Positions 17,701-25,195 of a stretch of 64,000 bases of DNA are shown here, in pieces. The translations under genes were made by a program, and so were the position numbers. Under the pieces are notes generated by a model. The model was not told the origin of the DNA, ran no database searches, and saw only the letters and a program-made list of their open reading frames with translations. The stretch is from the NCBI GenBank assembly GCA_963663025.1, contig OY760073.1:372001-436000 (forward strand), read 5' to 3'. Numbering within the stretch: the stretch's first letter is position 1; each line of letters opens with the position of its first letter. This stretch comes from JAGWBF01 sp963663025. Its GTDB lineage: Bacteria; Chloroflexota; Dehalococcoidia; Lucifugimonadales; JAGWBF01.

Positions 17701-19614
17701 GCCATTGACTACTATGAAGCCAACGGGTTGGACGGCACCGTCGAGTATTACAACAGCCCGGAGAGTGTTGACAGCCAGTGGTGGCTGACCCTGATTGATG
17801 AGAACTACCTGTACATAGCGGATGCCTACTTCCCGCATCTGATTGGCACTGACGGCAGGCACAGAGACTCGCCCATAGGTATTGACGACGGCGTTATGTT
17901 GACGACGGCCACGGAGAAAGGCGCCTGGCATGACACTCCCTGGTTCAACCCGAATACATCGGAGAAATTGCAGAGAAACTTGTGGGTGGTTCGCCACGAA
18001 GGACTGATCTTCATTTCCAGCTACTTCACCGCGGTGGGAGAACCCGGCCCTGGGGAGTCTGCGGACGACGCGCTGACCCGCGCCTATGTGGAGAAGGTCA
18101 TCGCCTACTACGACACCAACGGTCGGGACGCGACGGTCGAATACTACAGGTCCGAAGCCGCCGTTGAAGACGGGAGGCCCCTGACCATCATAGACGCCGA
18201 GGAAAGCGTGCTGCTGGTCCACAGCGCGCTACGCGCCCTGGAGGGCCAGTACGTGGGACCCCAGTCAAGGTTCCCCGGTTTGCGGCAGTTGATAGACATA
18301 GCCACTGAAGAGGGCCGCTGGGATACCGCTCGCGGCATCAACCCGGCCACCAAGCAGGAAGAGCCGCGGCGAATCCTCGCCGTCCTTCACGACGGCTTGG
18401 TGTTCGCCTCCAGCCATTCCGCTTTGACGGAGGATGTGGCGAATTCTACCCAGGAGTACGTGAACAAGGCCATTGCCAGGTACGAACAGGAGGGGCTGGA
18501 CGCCACCATCGCCCACTACAATGGCCAAGACAGCCTGGACGGCCAGTTCTACCTATTCCTCATCGGCGCAGACGACCTCTACCTTGCCCATCCCATATTC
18601 CCGCACCTGATAGGGACCGACATCAAGGATGTGGTGGGGTCCGACGGGCAGGAATTGGGCAAAGAGATAGCCCAGGCTACCGAACAGGGCATCTGGGTGG
18701 ATTACCTGTGGCCCCATCCCGTATCCAGGAAGGAACAGCATAAGGTCACCTGGGCCATCCGCCACGACGGGCTGATCTTCGCCTCAGGCTATTACGCCGG
18801 AGGGCCGGAGACGGGAACCCCCGCCTGGCAGGACGCCGACCCGAGGGAATACACTGTGGAGTACGTGGAGCGGGCTGTTGAGCGTTACCAGCGCGACGGC
18901 TTAGAGTCCCTGCTTAACTACTACAACAGCGTCGCCAGCTTCGAGGGCGAATGGTACCTGTTCGCTACTGATGAGAACGACATCTATCATGTGCATCCGT
19001 TGTTGCCGCGCTTGATAGGGACGGACATCAAGGATGTGGTGGGTTCCGACGACTACGAGCTGGGCGAGGAGCTTGCCAAGGCCCCGGATGGAGGGGAAGG
19101 CGTCTGGGTGGAGTACCTGTGGCCTCATCCGGTGACGCTGCAAGAAGTCTCCAAGGTGGGCTACGCTGTGCGTCGTGACGGAATGCTCTTCGCCTCGGGC
19201 TACTACCCGCAAGTTGAAGACCCGGCGGGCCAGACCAGGGACTATGTGCAGCAGGCTATCGATTATTACGAGGCCAACGGTTTGGACGCCACCATCGCCC
19301 ACTACAACAGCCAGGAGAGTGTCGACGGTCAGTGGAGCTTAACCATGGCCGATGAGAACGACGTTGTGCGCGTCGCTGTCCTCTCTCCACACCTGATAGG
19401 CACTGACTTGAAAGACTTGGCCCGGGGCCGGGTTCGGCAGATTGGCGAAGAGTTGGCGGCAGCCACGGAGGAAGGCGTATGGGTCAGCCACCTCTTCCCC
19501 AACACCAGGTCGTCGGAGACGCTGTACGCGCATAACTGGGCCATCCGCTACGACGGGCTGCTCTTCACGTCGCGCTACTACGACGACCAGGCTGACGTTC
19601 AAGATATGCCTTAA
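14701..19614 (+). CDS. Giant lipoprotein with twelve Cache-like domains
   Basis: A 1637-residue secreted lipoprotein starting at TTG behind AGAGGG. A hydrophobic signal ends in the lipobox VVFSMACGG near residue 42, and a Thr/Pro/Ala-rich linker follows to about 85. The rest is twelve domains of ~120-135 residues, each opening with a YV-x-x-A-I-x-x-Y helix and Y-Y/H-N-S, and closing with R-x-DG-(L/M)-IFASGYY. The sequence pattern matches single-Cache extracellular sensor domains. They form three copies of a four-domain block: residues about 92-609, 610-1123 and 1124-1637. Within each block the second and third domains keep LIGTDIKDVVGSDG, while the first and fourth are divergent. No transmembrane segment or cytoplasmic signalling domain follows, so it is a surface ligand-binding protein rather than a receptor on its own. 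No partner gene is adjacent. Confidence 0.85.
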   Translation: MRNYQENKTQANGTGLKHRRSPAGVILLTLLLALASVVVFSMACGGDPTATPTATLDPTATPMPTVAPTATLEPTAAPTPTPEPEPVDDDDALTQAYVEKAVAYYDANGRDATVEYYKSEESIEGGRYLYLISDDGVLLAMPFFHHFLGSRHESITPFLGIAAEDGAWYDGQGLYVAETDTGITTRQGPMRHYLALRDGLIFVSGHSTLQENLAEAAMDYVSRAIALYESEGLDATVANYNRPDSLEGNFYLFLIGANDLYLAHPVFPHLIGTDIKDVVGSDGQELGKEIAQATEAGMWVEYLWPNPVTRVEEPKTTWVIRHDGLIFASGYYAVGETQETPAWQGADPREYTVQYVERAIERYERDGLEPTLNYYNSVASFEGEWYLFATDENDIYHVHPLIPRLLGTDIKDVVGSDGYELGNELAKAGEGEGVWVEYLWPHPVTLKEVPKVGYAVRRDGMIFASGYYPGVADPATYTRAYVQKAMDYYDNQGLEATVTHYNSPESIDGSYWLMMVDPQGVIAVAGGEPVMVGLNASQFRGIVAGEPIGESLLSATEEGHWFRYLWPNPRTAGQLTVYLWIIRHDGYVFASAYYVEGDVDAPPPADSDEALTRAYVEKAIERYQSDGREAAFAYYNSRESHEGERALFVIDEDSLLSVAPFPALVGSPLGLGTGAFPAREEITEEGIWANLVGLNPATGAQSPMRAIFILHDGLVFASGHFPVRENVEEATQDYVNRAIKLYQRDGLDATVDYYNSQASLEGQLYLFLIDADDKYVAHPIFPHLIGTDIKDVIGSDGQELGKEIAQATPEGIWVEYLWPHPVSRKEGEKVTWAIRHDGMIFASGYYAGRDVEGEAAPWEGVDPREYTEDYVNRAIERYERDGLESMLNYYNSVASFEGEWYLFATDENDIYIVHALFPRLKGTDIKNAVGSDGYELGKAFAAARDGGEGVWVEYLWPHPVTLKEVRKVGYAVRRDGMIFASGYYPEIDDPAAYTQGYVADAIDYYEANGLDGTVEYYNSPESVDSQWWLTLIDENYLYIADAYFPHLIGTDGRHRDSPIGIDDGVMLTTATEKGAWHDTPWFNPNTSEKLQRNLWVVRHEGLIFISSYFTAVGEPGPGESADDALTRAYVEKVIAYYDTNGRDATVEYYRSEAAVEDGRPLTIIDAEESVLLVHSALRALEGQYVGPQSRFPGLRQLIDIATEEGRWDTARGINPATKQEEPRRILAVLHDGLVFASSHSALTEDVANSTQEYVNKAIARYEQEGLDATIAHYNGQDSLDGQFYLFLIGADDLYLAHPIFPHLIGTDIKDVVGSDGQELGKEIAQATEQGIWVDYLWPHPVSRKEQHKVTWAIRHDGLIFASGYYAGGPETGTPAWQDADPREYTVEYVERAVERYQRDGLESLLNYYNSVASFEGEWYLFATDENDIYHVHPLLPRLIGTDIKDVVGSDDYELGEELAKAPDGGEGVWVEYLWPHPVTLQEVSKVGYAVRRDGMLFASGYYPQVEDPAGQTRDYVQQAIDYYEANGLDATIAHYNSQESVDGQWSLTMADENDVVRVAVLSPHLIGTDLKDLARGRVRQIGEELAAATEEGVWVSHLFPNTRSSETLYAHNWAIRYDGLLFTSRYYDDQADVQDMP
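14974..19611 (+). repeat. Three tandem ~1.55-kb intragenic repeats
   Basis: Direct repeats of the four-Cache block span 14974-16527, 16528-18069 and 18070-19611. Nearly identical DNA words recur at the same phase, such as GGGACCGACATCAAGGATGT and TGGGTGGAGTACCTGTGGCC. The blocks differ by under 5 codons in length, so they arose by tandem duplication of a whole block, not of single domains. Confidence 0.85.
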
Positions 19615-19631
19615 CGAAAAGGGTTCTTGGC

Positions 19632-20030
19632 TTAGTCAATTGTAGCGGGCCAGTGGCCTGGCACGGGGAAGGCTTCGTCGTTGCCAGGCCACGGCGGCAT
19701 GGTCACGATCAGGAACCGCAGTGAGCGGTCGCCCGTTGCCCTGAACTGGAAGTGGGCGCCAGCCGGAATGGACAGGCTCCCGCCCGGGGCAACGTCCACG
19801 ACCCGCTCCTCTCCACCGTGCCTCCGCCAAACCTGGCCTGTGCCCTCCAGGAAGTACCAGACCTCCTCGACGGTCCTGTGCGCTACAGCGATCGACACCT
19901 CTCCTGGATTCAGGGTGCAGTGGACCATGCTTCCCCGGCTTGTCTCTGACAGCAGCCGGATCTCCGAACCGTCCGGGGCAACGATGTCCCGGTCCTTGGC
20001 AAGCTCCTTGTAGTCCAGTTCGTGTTTCAT
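19632..20030 (-). CDS. Cupin-domain protein
   Basis: A single cupin of about 132 residues if it starts at MKHELDYKELAKD (ATG 20030); an ATG at 20060 would add ten residues. Cupin motif 1 is LNPGEVSIAVAHRTVEEVWYFLEGTG and motif 2 is GGSLSIPAGAHFQF. The metal-binding His/Glu/His set is partly recognisable (H-R-T-V-E-E-V, then H in AGAHFQF). The role may be small-molecule binding or isomerase-type chemistry; nothing nearby fixes the substrate. The gene is convergent with the giant lipoprotein, 17 nt beyond its stop. Confidence 0.8.
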   Translation of the reverse strand: MKHELDYKELAKDRDIVAPDGSEIRLLSETSRGSMVHCTLNPGEVSIAVAHRTVEEVWYFLEGTGQVWRRHGGEERVVDVAPGGSLSIPAGAHFQFRATGDRSLRFLIVTMPPWPGNDEAFPVPGHWPATID

Positions 20031-20209
20031 GCTGGCTAACCTGCTGCTTTGGGCAATCATACCGCACCACAGGGGCCGCTGCCCTACTTCACGCCTGTCC
20101 TTGAATCAGCGCTGTTCTATACTGGCGCTTACAAGGCAGGGGCCCGGTAGACTTGACAGCGTCCTGCGACGATGCTGACATGGCCTGTAGTCCCGTAGAG
20201 GAGCCGACC

Positions 20210-20659
20210 ATGCCTACCTATAAGCGTCTCATCATCGCATGGCTCTTCGTTCCCATGCACCGGCTCCTGCTCCGCCTCTCCAGGGGCCGGCTACTCGGCA
20301 GTTTGGAAGGCCATGGAGTCCTGGTCCTTGTGACTAAGGGACGCAAGACCGGCAAGCCGCGGTCGTCGCCCCTGATGTACTTCCAGTTCGAAGAGTCAAG
20401 CGACCTCATTGTCGTTGCTTCCAACTACGGCCAGGACCATCATCCGGCTTGGTACCTGAACATCGCGGCGGACCCAGCCGTTATCGTCGAAACCAAGGGG
20501 GAGCGGTTCCCCGCCCAGGCTCGCATCACCCGGGGTGAGGAACGGGCCTCGCTGTACGACAAAACTGCTGCGGCCAACCCGCGCTTTTCCCGCTATCGGG
20601 CTGCTACCCATCGCCAGATTCCGATAATCGCGCTTCGTCGGACCTCTCCGACAGCTTGA
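20210..20659 (+). CDS. Deazaflavin (F420)-dependent nitroreductase-family protein
   Basis: About 149 residues from the ATG at 20210, chosen because GAGGAG lies 6 nt upstream; the frame is open to 20153. The pattern VLVLVTKGRKTGKPRSSPLMYF followed by IVVASNYGQDHHPAWYLNIAADPAV is typical of the F420-binding Ddn/nitroreductase family (split beta-barrel), where the GRKTG loop binds the deazaflavin phosphate. Such enzymes reduce quinones or nitro compounds in the cytoplasm or at the membrane. An F420 dependence fits Chloroflexota, but no F420 synthesis gene is in the window. Confidence 0.82.
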   Translation: MPTYKRLIIAWLFVPMHRLLLRLSRGRLLGSLEGHGVLVLVTKGRKTGKPRSSPLMYFQFEESSDLIVVASNYGQDHHPAWYLNIAADPAVIVETKGERFPAQARITRGEERASLYDKTAAANPRFSRYRAATHRQIPIIALRRTSPTA

Positions 20660-20786
20660 GATGCGTTGAGGGTGAAGAGGCTCAGACATCTCATAACGGG
20701 TGTTGGTGCGTCCTTGACTAAGCCAACATACGGTGGCTTACTGAAGGCTGGCCTCGGTCAGCGCCGAAATCTCGTGGAGGAATGCG

Positions 20787-21428
20787 ATGGAGAACGGTCA
20801 GGCCAGTGCGTATCCGGTCCAGTACAGCGTGGACTATCCCGAAGGCGCCAGGAACAGGCTGAGCGCCCTCCTCAGGATAATCCTTGTTATCCCGATACTC
20901 GTGGTTATCGCCCTTGTGAGCGGCTACACGTCCAGTGGCGATCTGGAAATCGATGAAGCCATCTCTCCCCTGTTTGCAGGTGGCATTGTGTGGACTGCCA
21001 CGCTGCTGATGCTCCTGTTCAGGAAAAAGTACCCTCGCTGGTGGTTCGACTGGAACCTGGAGCTGCAGAGATTCAGCGCCCGGGTAGGTTCGTTCCTTTT
21101 CCTTCTGCGGGATGAGTACCCTTCCACCGACGAAGAGCAGGCCGTCCACCTCGACATCCCATACCCCAACGCCCAAGAGGAGTTGAACAGGTTCCTGCCC
21201 ATCGTAAAGTGGCTGTTGGCCATCCCTCACTATGTGGCGCTAATTGTTCTAGGTGTGGTTGCATTGATAGTCACGGTCTTCGCTTGGCTGTCGATACTGG
21301 TAACCGGAAGCTATCCCAGGGGGATGTTTGACTTTGTGGTTGGAGTAGGCCGGTGGGGATTCAGGGTAACTGCCTATGCGGCCCTGCTGACCACGGACAG
21401 GTATCCCCCGTTCCGGCTCGGAAACTAA
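20787..21428 (+). CDS. DUF4389 membrane protein
   Basis: A 213-residue protein with three to four transmembrane segments, matching DUF4389: an N-terminal YPVQYSVDYPEGARNRLSAL amphipathic stretch, a membrane hairpin (about 28-80), and the C-terminal pattern VTGSYPRGMFDFVVGVGRW with LLTTDRYPPF. GGAGG stands 7 nt upstream of the ATG. The function of this family is unknown; proteins are often near lipid or envelope genes. It could be co-transcribed with the nitroreductase-family gene (127-nt gap). Confidence 0.8.
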   Translation: MENGQASAYPVQYSVDYPEGARNRLSALLRIILVIPILVVIALVSGYTSSGDLEIDEAISPLFAGGIVWTATLLMLLFRKKYPRWWFDWNLELQRFSARVGSFLFLLRDEYPSTDEEQAVHLDIPYPNAQEELNRFLPIVKWLLAIPHYVALIVLGVVALIVTVFAWLSILVTGSYPRGMFDFVVGVGRWGFRVTAYAALLTTDRYPPFRLGN

Positions 21429-21633
21429 TGGCAATCCTCTAGTAGCTAGGTTGCGTGGCTGTGGGAAACCTGTCGGCGTCCCACTTGCCTTTCGCTGGTA
21501 TCCTGGGTCTATTTATAGGTGGGCGCACTGCTTTACTATTGCAATGCCACGACGCTAGCGGCAGGATGTACGCTGGGAGGGATCGGACCTAACGGGTCCT
21601 TCCCATGGCATCACACATCAAGGAGGTCCAATC

Positions 21634-22314
21634 ATGGGCACAATAGCTGTGAACCGGCTGGCGGGTCTGTCCCTCATATTCGGCCCGTTAATCGCCTTCA
21701 TCTTCTTCCTCATAGAGCCGGGCGGGTTGCTGATAGACAGCGCCGATGTGTCGGACTCTGTTAGCAATATAATGGCCAAGGGTTCCAACGCCGCGCTGAC
21801 CAATGTGACCAACATCGCGATAATCCTTGGCTTGGCCCTGATCCTCTCGGGCCTCTACGCGTTGATGCGGAACGTAACCCTGCAGGGCAACGGCAAGGCG
21901 TTGGTCCAGATGGGCTTCTTCATGATCTTCGTCGGACTGGCCGGGTGGATTCTGGCCGGGGGCATGGACTTCATCCTGGCCGATGCCCAAACCCCTGAAC
22001 AGATCCAGGGAAGCGTTCCCGTTTACTACGCCGGCTCCGCTCTCCTCTACGCCGGTGGGATCACGCTAGGGTTTGGCGGGTTCATCTTCGCGTTGGGGCT
22101 CTCCACGAGGGACGACTTCAACCGGATAATCTCCCTGCTGGCTGCCCTTGTCAGCCTGGCCATAATGGTCTTTTTCGTGGTAGCCATACTCTACAACGAC
22201 GGCCGCGATCCCTTTATCACCCTGGCCCGGGGCTTCTACGTGCTGCTGGTGATCTGGTATGGATATCTGGGCGTCGGGCTAATGAAACGACCCGATCCCG
22301 ACCTGTGGCAATAA
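21634..22314 (+). CDS. Six-helix membrane protein, unknown
   Basis: The 226-residue product has about six hydrophobic segments with a topology like small DUF4386-type membrane proteins, though I cannot confirm the family. Its start is well supported by AAGGAGG 7 nt upstream of the ATG. A soluble loop DSADVSDSVSNIMAKGSN lies between TM1 and TM2. The gene ends with a long perfect hairpin just downstream. No enzymatic motif is visible. Confidence 0.65.
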   Translation: MGTIAVNRLAGLSLIFGPLIAFIFFLIEPGGLLIDSADVSDSVSNIMAKGSNAALTNVTNIAIILGLALILSGLYALMRNVTLQGNGKALVQMGFFMIFVGLAGWILAGGMDFILADAQTPEQIQGSVPVYYAGSALLYAGGITLGFGGFIFALGLSTRDDFNRIISLLAALVSLAIMVFFVVAILYNDGRDPFITLARGFYVLLVIWYGYLGVGLMKRPDPDLWQ

Positions 22315-22325
22315 ACGGAGACTAG

Positions 22326-22362
22326 GCTGCCGTCCGCTGACCCGAGGTCAGCGGACGGCAGC
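22326..22362 (+). terminator. 17-bp stem hairpin after membrane gene
   Basis: A perfect inverted repeat, CTGCCGTCCGCTGACC with its complement and a 3-nt CGA loop, extended by one outer G-C pair. It begins 12 nt after the stop of the membrane protein gene. There is no T-run, so it may act as a transcript-end stabiliser or a bidirectional barrier rather than a classical intrinsic terminator. Confidence 0.6.
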
Positions 22363-22438
22363 TGGACACAAGCGGTCTTCAAGAGCGGGGCTTGGCACAA
22401 CCTCGGCGAAACTTGCTCACCCTCAGCCTATCGAAGGG

Positions 22439-22540
22439 TTTAGGGGGGCATGGCTTTGAAGTGGTCCAGGAGCCTTCTTCCATCGTGGGTGTTACTGACC
22501 ATGTTCAGGACCAGCGGGACTGCCCCGGCGCCTAATTCGC
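22439..22540 (-). pseudogene. Possible C-terminal gene remnant
   Basis: On the minus strand, a frame running into the stop at 22439-22441 reads AVPLVLNMVSNTHDGRRLL and ends DHFKAMPP. It looks protein-like, but lacks any start; it overlaps the metalloprotease stop in another frame. It may be the tail of a lost gene. I cannot name the family. Confidence 0.25.
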
Positions 22541-24940
22541 GTTCCCAAAGTCAAAGTCCGCCAGCAGGCAGTCTGTGTCGTACTCTCCCGTGAACCAGAT
22601 GGGCACGCACCATGACTCGTACTCCGCTATCCTGCCGCCGGATACCCTTACGTCGTAGCTGCCGTCCCGGTTCTTCGCCACGCTGACGGTCACCCCGCTG
22701 CCTATAGATCTGGACTCGCCGTCCGCAATGACGGAGTAGTCGTCGCGGCCGTAGCCTACGTCCGATTCGTAGTCGGGGTTGGCGGTGTTGTACAGGGCTG
22801 GGCCAGTCCGCGCGTTGACGCCGGCGCCGGTGGTCTGGTCGTACCGGCTCACCAGCACGCCTTCGTAGTGAAGAGGCCGCCGCTGTCCGGGTCTTGCGGA
22901 GTCATAGACCAGGTCGCTGGTGTCGCGATAGATGGCGTTTCGTTCATCCAGCACCTCCAGGGTGGTGAATGCGCCCGCTCTCCCGGAATGAATGACGAGG
23001 AACTGGTATCCCTTCTCCCTGGGCTTGGCCAGCGTGTAGGTTGCCTGTTCCGAAAGATGCAGGGCCACATCTTCCGGAGCAATCCAGCCGGCGGCGTACC
23101 GGTTGATGGCTAGGGTGGATGGCATGTCCTGATACCAGCCGGTGGGCCTGGCGAAGCTCAGCTCCGACATGAAGTCGTGAACGTTGCTGTAGAAGTTGGG
23201 CTTCTGGTACGGCTTGTTGGGGTCGGGCCTCCAGGGGAGCTCTATATAGGAGTGCGGCCAAAACATCCAACCGTGGCCGATTTCGTGCACCAGGGTAGTC
23301 ATCCTGGAGGTTTGCAGGCTGACAAGCCCAAACTCGGCAGAACCGTTCCACGCCGACCCCCCGGAGGAGACCCCCACGTCGTCCAGGAGGAGGCGGTTCA
23401 GGGCGCCGGGCATACCCCACCGGCAGCCGGGCGCGTCCGGAGCGTTGGGGTCGCAGCCCACAACGCCAGCTAGGGCCAGCCACTGGTCCTGCACATCCTG
23501 GGGTGTTCCCAGACCGCTGGGGGTGAACTCGACGCCGGGGACGAAACTCATGCGCAGCTTGCCCTGGGATATCTTGCCAAAGTAGGCAGCTACATGGGTG
23601 TTGAGCGCGTTTACCGCCTCGGACATGCTCATGTCCACCCGAACGCCATTGTCGTTGGTCCAGTCCGGCGCTCCCACGGGGACCCTGGTGATGTCCACGG
23701 CGATCTCCAGATCGCCCAGGGAGTAGTAGGTGGGGTCCACTGGCGGGTCCAGGTGGGTGCGGTCGGGATACTTGCTCATAAAGGTGCATCCTTCAAATCC
23801 CATGAGGCCGTAGCGCACGTAGCTCCCGTTGCCGAAGTAGCGTATCAGCGAAAGGGGGTCCTGGCCTTCCAGATCCGGCAGGCCCGCCGGAGTCCAGGGC
23901 GATTGGGGGTTGGGCGGCGGATCGCAGTCGTAGGGGTTGGAATCCCTCCACCAGGGCTTCGGCTCCGCCAGCCACTCGTGGTCGTTCCAAGCGTCGTAGT
24001 TTTCAGGTTCAGGCACAGCGTAAGTGGGGGTGGGGGCGGGAGCGACGGCTGTGGCAGTGGCGATGTACTCGGCATAGGCGCTGGCCGTGGCTTGATTTGC
24101 GGCTTCGGCGTCGTCGGCCCTGTCTCGGGCGTCGGCTATGGCTGAGACTTCGGCTACGGCGTTTGCGGCGGCTACAGCTGTCTCAGTGTCCAGGTTGGGA
24201 AAGCCGATGGGGTTGTCCAAGACCTTGTTCAATGCGTCGGCAACGGCGTTGGGGTCAGCGTTGGTCATGGACACAGCATGTGCTACGGCCCCCTCCCGGT
24301 CGAGAGGAGATCGAATGATGTACTTCAAGGCCAAGGTCACCGCCGCGGACAATTCATCGGACATGTCTTTGGCAGCGGGGTCGACTGGGATAGGTCTGGC
24401 TCCGAAGCTGCTCAAGACCTCGTTCATTGCCCTGGTCACGGCATCGGCATCGGCGTTGGTCATAGATACGGCATGAGCTATGGACCCCTCCAGGTCGTTG
24501 CGGTAGGGGCCGTTGAAGTAGGAATCTACGGCTATGCCCACAGCTTTGTTTAGGGCTGCGGCGGCGGCATTGATCCTGGCTGCGGCAGTGGCGGTGGCCT
24601 CCGCACTGGCATCAACAGTGGGGCCAGCATTGGGAGTGGGGCCGGCCGCAGTTGTGGTCGCAGCAAGCGCATTAGCTACGGCGGTAGCTATCGCATCCTC
24701 CCTGGCGCCAGAAGTGGGGGTGGGGCCAGGATTGGGAGTAGCATCAGGTTTGACTTCCGCCACGGCCGTAGCAACGGCATCAGCTATGATCGTGGAGATG
24801 TCCTCGGAAGTGGGCGCGGGCGTTGGGGCAGGCGTCGGACCACCTCTGGTGCAAGCCACAGAAAGGGCTGTCAGGAGCAGGGCCGCAAGCAAGACCGGCA
24901 GACATTTTCTCCTGGCAGACGTTATTGGACGCAACCCCAC
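22532..24940 (-). CDS. Zinc metalloprotease lipoprotein with Ala-rich repeats
   Basis: An 802-residue secreted lipoprotein. The signal peptide ends at LTALSVACTRGG (Cys near 30). Residues about 35-310 are Ala/Thr/Pro-rich and helical, and include two related repeats with AHAVSMTNAD. The C-terminal half holds a metallopeptidase domain with TTLVHEIGHGWMFWPHS, a HExxHxxxxxxH zincin motif that supplies three ligands (His, His, His) and the catalytic Glu. Several Cys residues around DCDPP, GCDPN and GCRW may form disulphides, fitting an extracellular enzyme. The family resembles immune-inhibitor/M6-like or gametolysin-like zincins, without a firm assignment. The gene stands alone, transcribed toward the hairpin at 22326. 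Confidence 0.8.
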   Translation of the reverse strand: MGLRPITSARRKCLPVLLAALLLTALSVACTRGGPTPAPTPAPTSEDISTIIADAVATAVAEVKPDATPNPGPTPTSGAREDAIATAVANALAATTTAAGPTPNAGPTVDASAEATATAAARINAAAAALNKAVGIAVDSYFNGPYRNDLEGSIAHAVSMTNADADAVTRAMNEVLSSFGARPIPVDPAAKDMSDELSAAVTLALKYIIRSPLDREGAVAHAVSMTNADPNAVADALNKVLDNPIGFPNLDTETAVAAANAVAEVSAIADARDRADDAEAANQATASAYAEYIATATAVAPAPTPTYAVPEPENYDAWNDHEWLAEPKPWWRDSNPYDCDPPPNPQSPWTPAGLPDLEGQDPLSLIRYFGNGSYVRYGLMGFEGCTFMSKYPDRTHLDPPVDPTYYSLGDLEIAVDITRVPVGAPDWTNDNGVRVDMSMSEAVNALNTHVAAYFGKISQGKLRMSFVPGVEFTPSGLGTPQDVQDQWLALAGVVGCDPNAPDAPGCRWGMPGALNRLLLDDVGVSSGGSAWNGSAEFGLVSLQTSRMTTLVHEIGHGWMFWPHSYIELPWRPDPNKPYQKPNFYSNVHDFMSELSFARPTGWYQDMPSTLAINRYAAGWIAPEDVALHLSEQATYTLAKPREKGYQFLVIHSGRAGAFTTLEVLDERNAIYRDTSDLVYDSARPGQRRPLHYEGVLVSRYDQTTGAGVNARTGPALYNTANPDYESDVGYGRDDYSVIADGESRSIGSGVTVSVAKNRDGSYDVRVSGGRIAEYESWCVPIWFTGEYDTDCLLADFDFGNAN

Positions 24941-25195
24941 TCCTCTCCGGATGTTCCAAACCCTCTACTTGGACCTTAGGGGCTTTATATTACACCAGGA
25001 GGGTCGATTCAAGGCCCTTGGCCTGTCATCCTCTGCCCACATTCACCGCCTGTTAAGGTGGGCGGGCAAATGGTGATGCGGTGCATAGAATCCAGGAGTC
25101 TGGTGGCCAAGGCGTACCGATGTGAACTTTTCGCCGGGAGGTGGCGCTTTGGAGCTGGGTGTAGGAGCACCCCGCTCCAGGTCTTCAGCAACGCA

